A stretch of DNA of 32,488 nucleotides, from assembly GCA_947588955.1 (NCBI GenBank), contig CANPYX010000029.1:1-32488 (forward strand). The letters are read 5' to 3'. A model generated the notes under the pieces. It worked only from the letters and a program-made list of their open reading frames with translations. It had not been told where the DNA came from and made no database searches. This document shows positions 31,213 through 32,488 of this stretch, piece by piece. A program made the position numbers and the translations under genes. Origin of the DNA: an uncultured Oscillospiraceae bacterium (GTDB lineage: Bacteria; Bacillota; Clostridia; Oscillospirales; Oscillospiraceae). Position 1 is the first letter of the stretch, and the number at the start of each line of letters is the position of its first letter.

Positions 31213-31488
31213 TCATTGAGGGCCGGTGGTGAGTATTTCGACCATCAACCTTGCTCCCAAACTGAACGCTTCCCGGAAGCGCCTTTCGCCCATTGAAGCA
31301 GATACGGTGAGGCAATCATCCTTGATTGCGTCAAGAATGGCTTTTTCCTGCTCATCGAGGGTCGCCTGCAGCTTTTCCTCGTTTTCGTGTATACGCTTCA
31401 ATATTTCCCTTTCCTCCGGCATCGGCCGGCCCATTTGCTCGACAGGGCATATGTTTCCGTAATAGAGTTCGTTGATTAGATTCTCCAT
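31213..31488 (-). CDS. DUF6809-like protein (element 2)
   Basis: The 91-aa homologue of the element 1 protein keeps MENLINELYYGN at the N-terminus, HENE and EQEK in the charged middle, and RFREAF then LGARLMVEIL at the end. About 33 of 91 residues differ. The ATG at 31488 has AGGAGGGG five bases upstream. The position relative to integrase, palindrome and att core is the same as in element 1, so it is a fixed part of this element type, possibly a regulator or accessory factor; this is inference. Confidence 0.8.
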   Translation of the reverse strand: MENLINELYYGNICPVEQMGRPMPEEREILKRIHENEEKLQATLDEQEKAILDAIKDDCLTVSASMGERRFREAFSLGARLMVEILTTGPQ

Positions 31489-31994
31489 CTCCACCCCTCC
31501 TCGGCAACACACAATACCGCAGAGGGGCGAAAAAGTCGAGAGAAACCGTGTTGGCAAAACGGAGAAACCGCGAGTGATGAAGGCCGTTTGAAAGGGCTTT
31601 ATACTTGTTGGCTTTCGTCTTGTTAATACTTATTCCCCTCCCCAAAATTGCAGGGGGTCCCCCGCAGAATTTGAGGGGGCATGGTTGATGGTGTACGGCA
31701 GAGAGAAAAGGCTCTTTTTGCTTATAGCGATCCAATTATTGACGACTTGACTTTTCCGCCGCGCAGAGTTACTATGTAGACCCTTGAATTGGCGCGCTCT
31801 ACTCTCTTTTCACGAGCTTATCCGAATCGCCCAGCCTACTTTCCGCCCGGAAAGCGGGCTGACCCACAAGTTGACCCACTGGCGGAAAGTCTGGGGTGGA
31901 AACAGTGGAGAGGGTAGCATGAACGAGCTGCTGATTTCGGAGTGAAAAGGGGCGGAAATCCTTAGAAATGCCCGGATTTTTATAGCGATTGCAA
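31489..31994. other. Non-coding right end of element 2
   Basis: No gene recognised. It matches the right end of element 1 over most of its length, including the GTTGGCAAAAC area, the palindrome at 31635-31679 and the GACCCACAAGTTGACCCACT block, then the att core. Confidence 0.5.
31635..31679. repeat. Large conserved palindrome (element 2 copy)
   Basis: It resembles 17955-17998: CCCCTC at one side, GAGGGG at the other, AAATT/AATTT inside, and a central GC-rich hairpin around GGGGGTCCCCC. Confidence 0.55.
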
Positions 31995-32039
31995 TTCGTA
32001 ATCATGAGGTCGCGAGTTCGAATCTCGCATCCAGCTCCA
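31995..32039 (+). repeat. att core copy 3 (distal attR)
   Basis: The third exact 45-bp copy of the tRNA-Thr 3' part, 13,715 bp after copy 2. No tRNA 5' half precedes it. It marks the outer right end of the tandem array or the start of a further remnant. Confidence 0.92.
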
Positions 32040-32046
32040 AAACCCG

Positions 32047-32086
32047 CCGGATTTCCTGCGAAAATCGGGAAATCCGGTACTTTTTT
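32047..32086 (+). terminator. att-adjacent terminator hairpin, copy 3
   Basis: CCGGATTTCC (32047-32056) pairs with GGAAATCCGG (32068-32077), followed by TACTTTTTT. It is close to copies at 15675 and 29303. Confidence 0.8.
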
Positions 32087-32159
32087 GGCTGGTTTACTTA
32101 ACCGCTGACCCCTTTCTGACCCCAACGGGATTTTGGAGCGGAAAGAATGGGATAGTAAA

Positions 32160-32193
32160 AGGCCGTGGAACGCGCTGTTCCACGGCCTCTTTT
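32160..32193 (+). terminator. Hairpin of att-adjacent module, copy 3
   Basis: A 12-bp perfect stem (32160-32171 with 32177-32188) with a GCGCT loop is followed by CTTTT. It is the counterpart of 29418-29448. No integrase gene follows here. Confidence 0.7.
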
Positions 32194-32488
32194 GTGTCAC
32201 AAGAACCCCCGGCTTTGCCGGGGGGCAAAATAGGCTTTAGCTAAAAGTATCGAGCGAAGCGAGCCGCTATAATAGCAGGTTACGAATACAGACACGTCAC
32301 AAACAAGCGGATAAGCCCGTTTACGGGGCGTAGGGCAAGTGATGCGAGCGACAGAAATTCGGTGCGTCTTGAGACGCTTGCCGGTAAAAGGCCCTTATAG
32401 GGCCTAATCAAGGGGGCTGTGAAAAAAAGAGCATCTACACGCTCGGCTTTTCACAGCCTCGGTTTTTGTGTGGAAAAATAACCACATT
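32194..32488. other. Stem-loop-rich non-coding end of window
   Basis: No gene is seen. It contains CCCCCGG/CCGGGGG near 32205-32223, GGCCC/GGGCC around 32390-32403, and a terminator-like hairpin GGCTGTGAAAA/TTTTCACAGCC (32415-32425 with 32448-32458) followed by GGTTTTT. Confidence 0.5.

Noticed and set aside
15623-32039. CRISPR array from repeated sequences
   Set aside because: There are only three copies at kilobase spacing, they match a tRNA, and no Cas genes are present.

Overview
The window looks like a spore-forming clostridial Firmicute, probably of the gut Oscillospiraceae type. This is inferred from an alpha/beta-type small acid-soluble spore protein, S-layer-homology (SLH) surface proteins, AGGAGG-type ribosome sites, sigma-A promoters with 17-base spacers and a fairly GC-rich genome. 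No database was consulted, so the genus is open.

Positions 1-9.6 kb are core chromosome. On the minus strand lies the classic rpmG-secE-nusG-rplK-rplA operon behind a near-consensus promoter. Divergent from it come ruvX, hemW and a membrane-anchored VanW-domain protein, then the SASP gene on the minus strand. A near-perfect promoter at 7181-7209 starts a roughly 225-nt leader that can fold into a closed multibranch RNA ahead of a 688-aa SLH protein. A 1714-aa SLH protein with InlB/Flg_new-type repeats follows (9.7-14.9 kb). It is preceded by a 26-codon upstream ORF that overlaps its start by ATGA. A small membrane protein (PF06695-like) completes this part.

At 15592 is tRNA-Thr(CGT). Its 3' part, from the anticodon loop to CCA, is an integration site: the same 45-bp core recurs at 18280 and 31995. 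The first interval (2657 bp) carries only a tyrosine integrase and a DUF6809-like protein. The second interval (13.7 kb) carries a carbohydrate cassette, a Phd/PIN toxin-antitoxin pair, and a second integrase plus DUF6809-like set. The integrases differ at about 24 of 382 residues, whereas the DUF6809-like proteins differ at about 33 of 91, so the two units look mosaic. Both units also keep a strong plus-strand promoter antisense to the DUF6809-like gene and a large palindrome near the right end.

The carbohydrate cassette (18.6-28.3 kb) consists of an 80-aa protein and an AraC regulator (minus strand), divergent from an operon of GPH-type sugar symporter, two circularly permuted GH3 enzymes and a GH43-like enzyme. 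Presumably the symporter imports an oligosaccharide or glycoside that the cytoplasmic enzymes cut, under AraC control. A 177-bp imperfect direct repeat brackets the cassette. The second GH3 gene and the PIN toxin gene each contain one in-frame TAG and look recently inactivated. The window ends in non-coding sequence rich in stem-loops.
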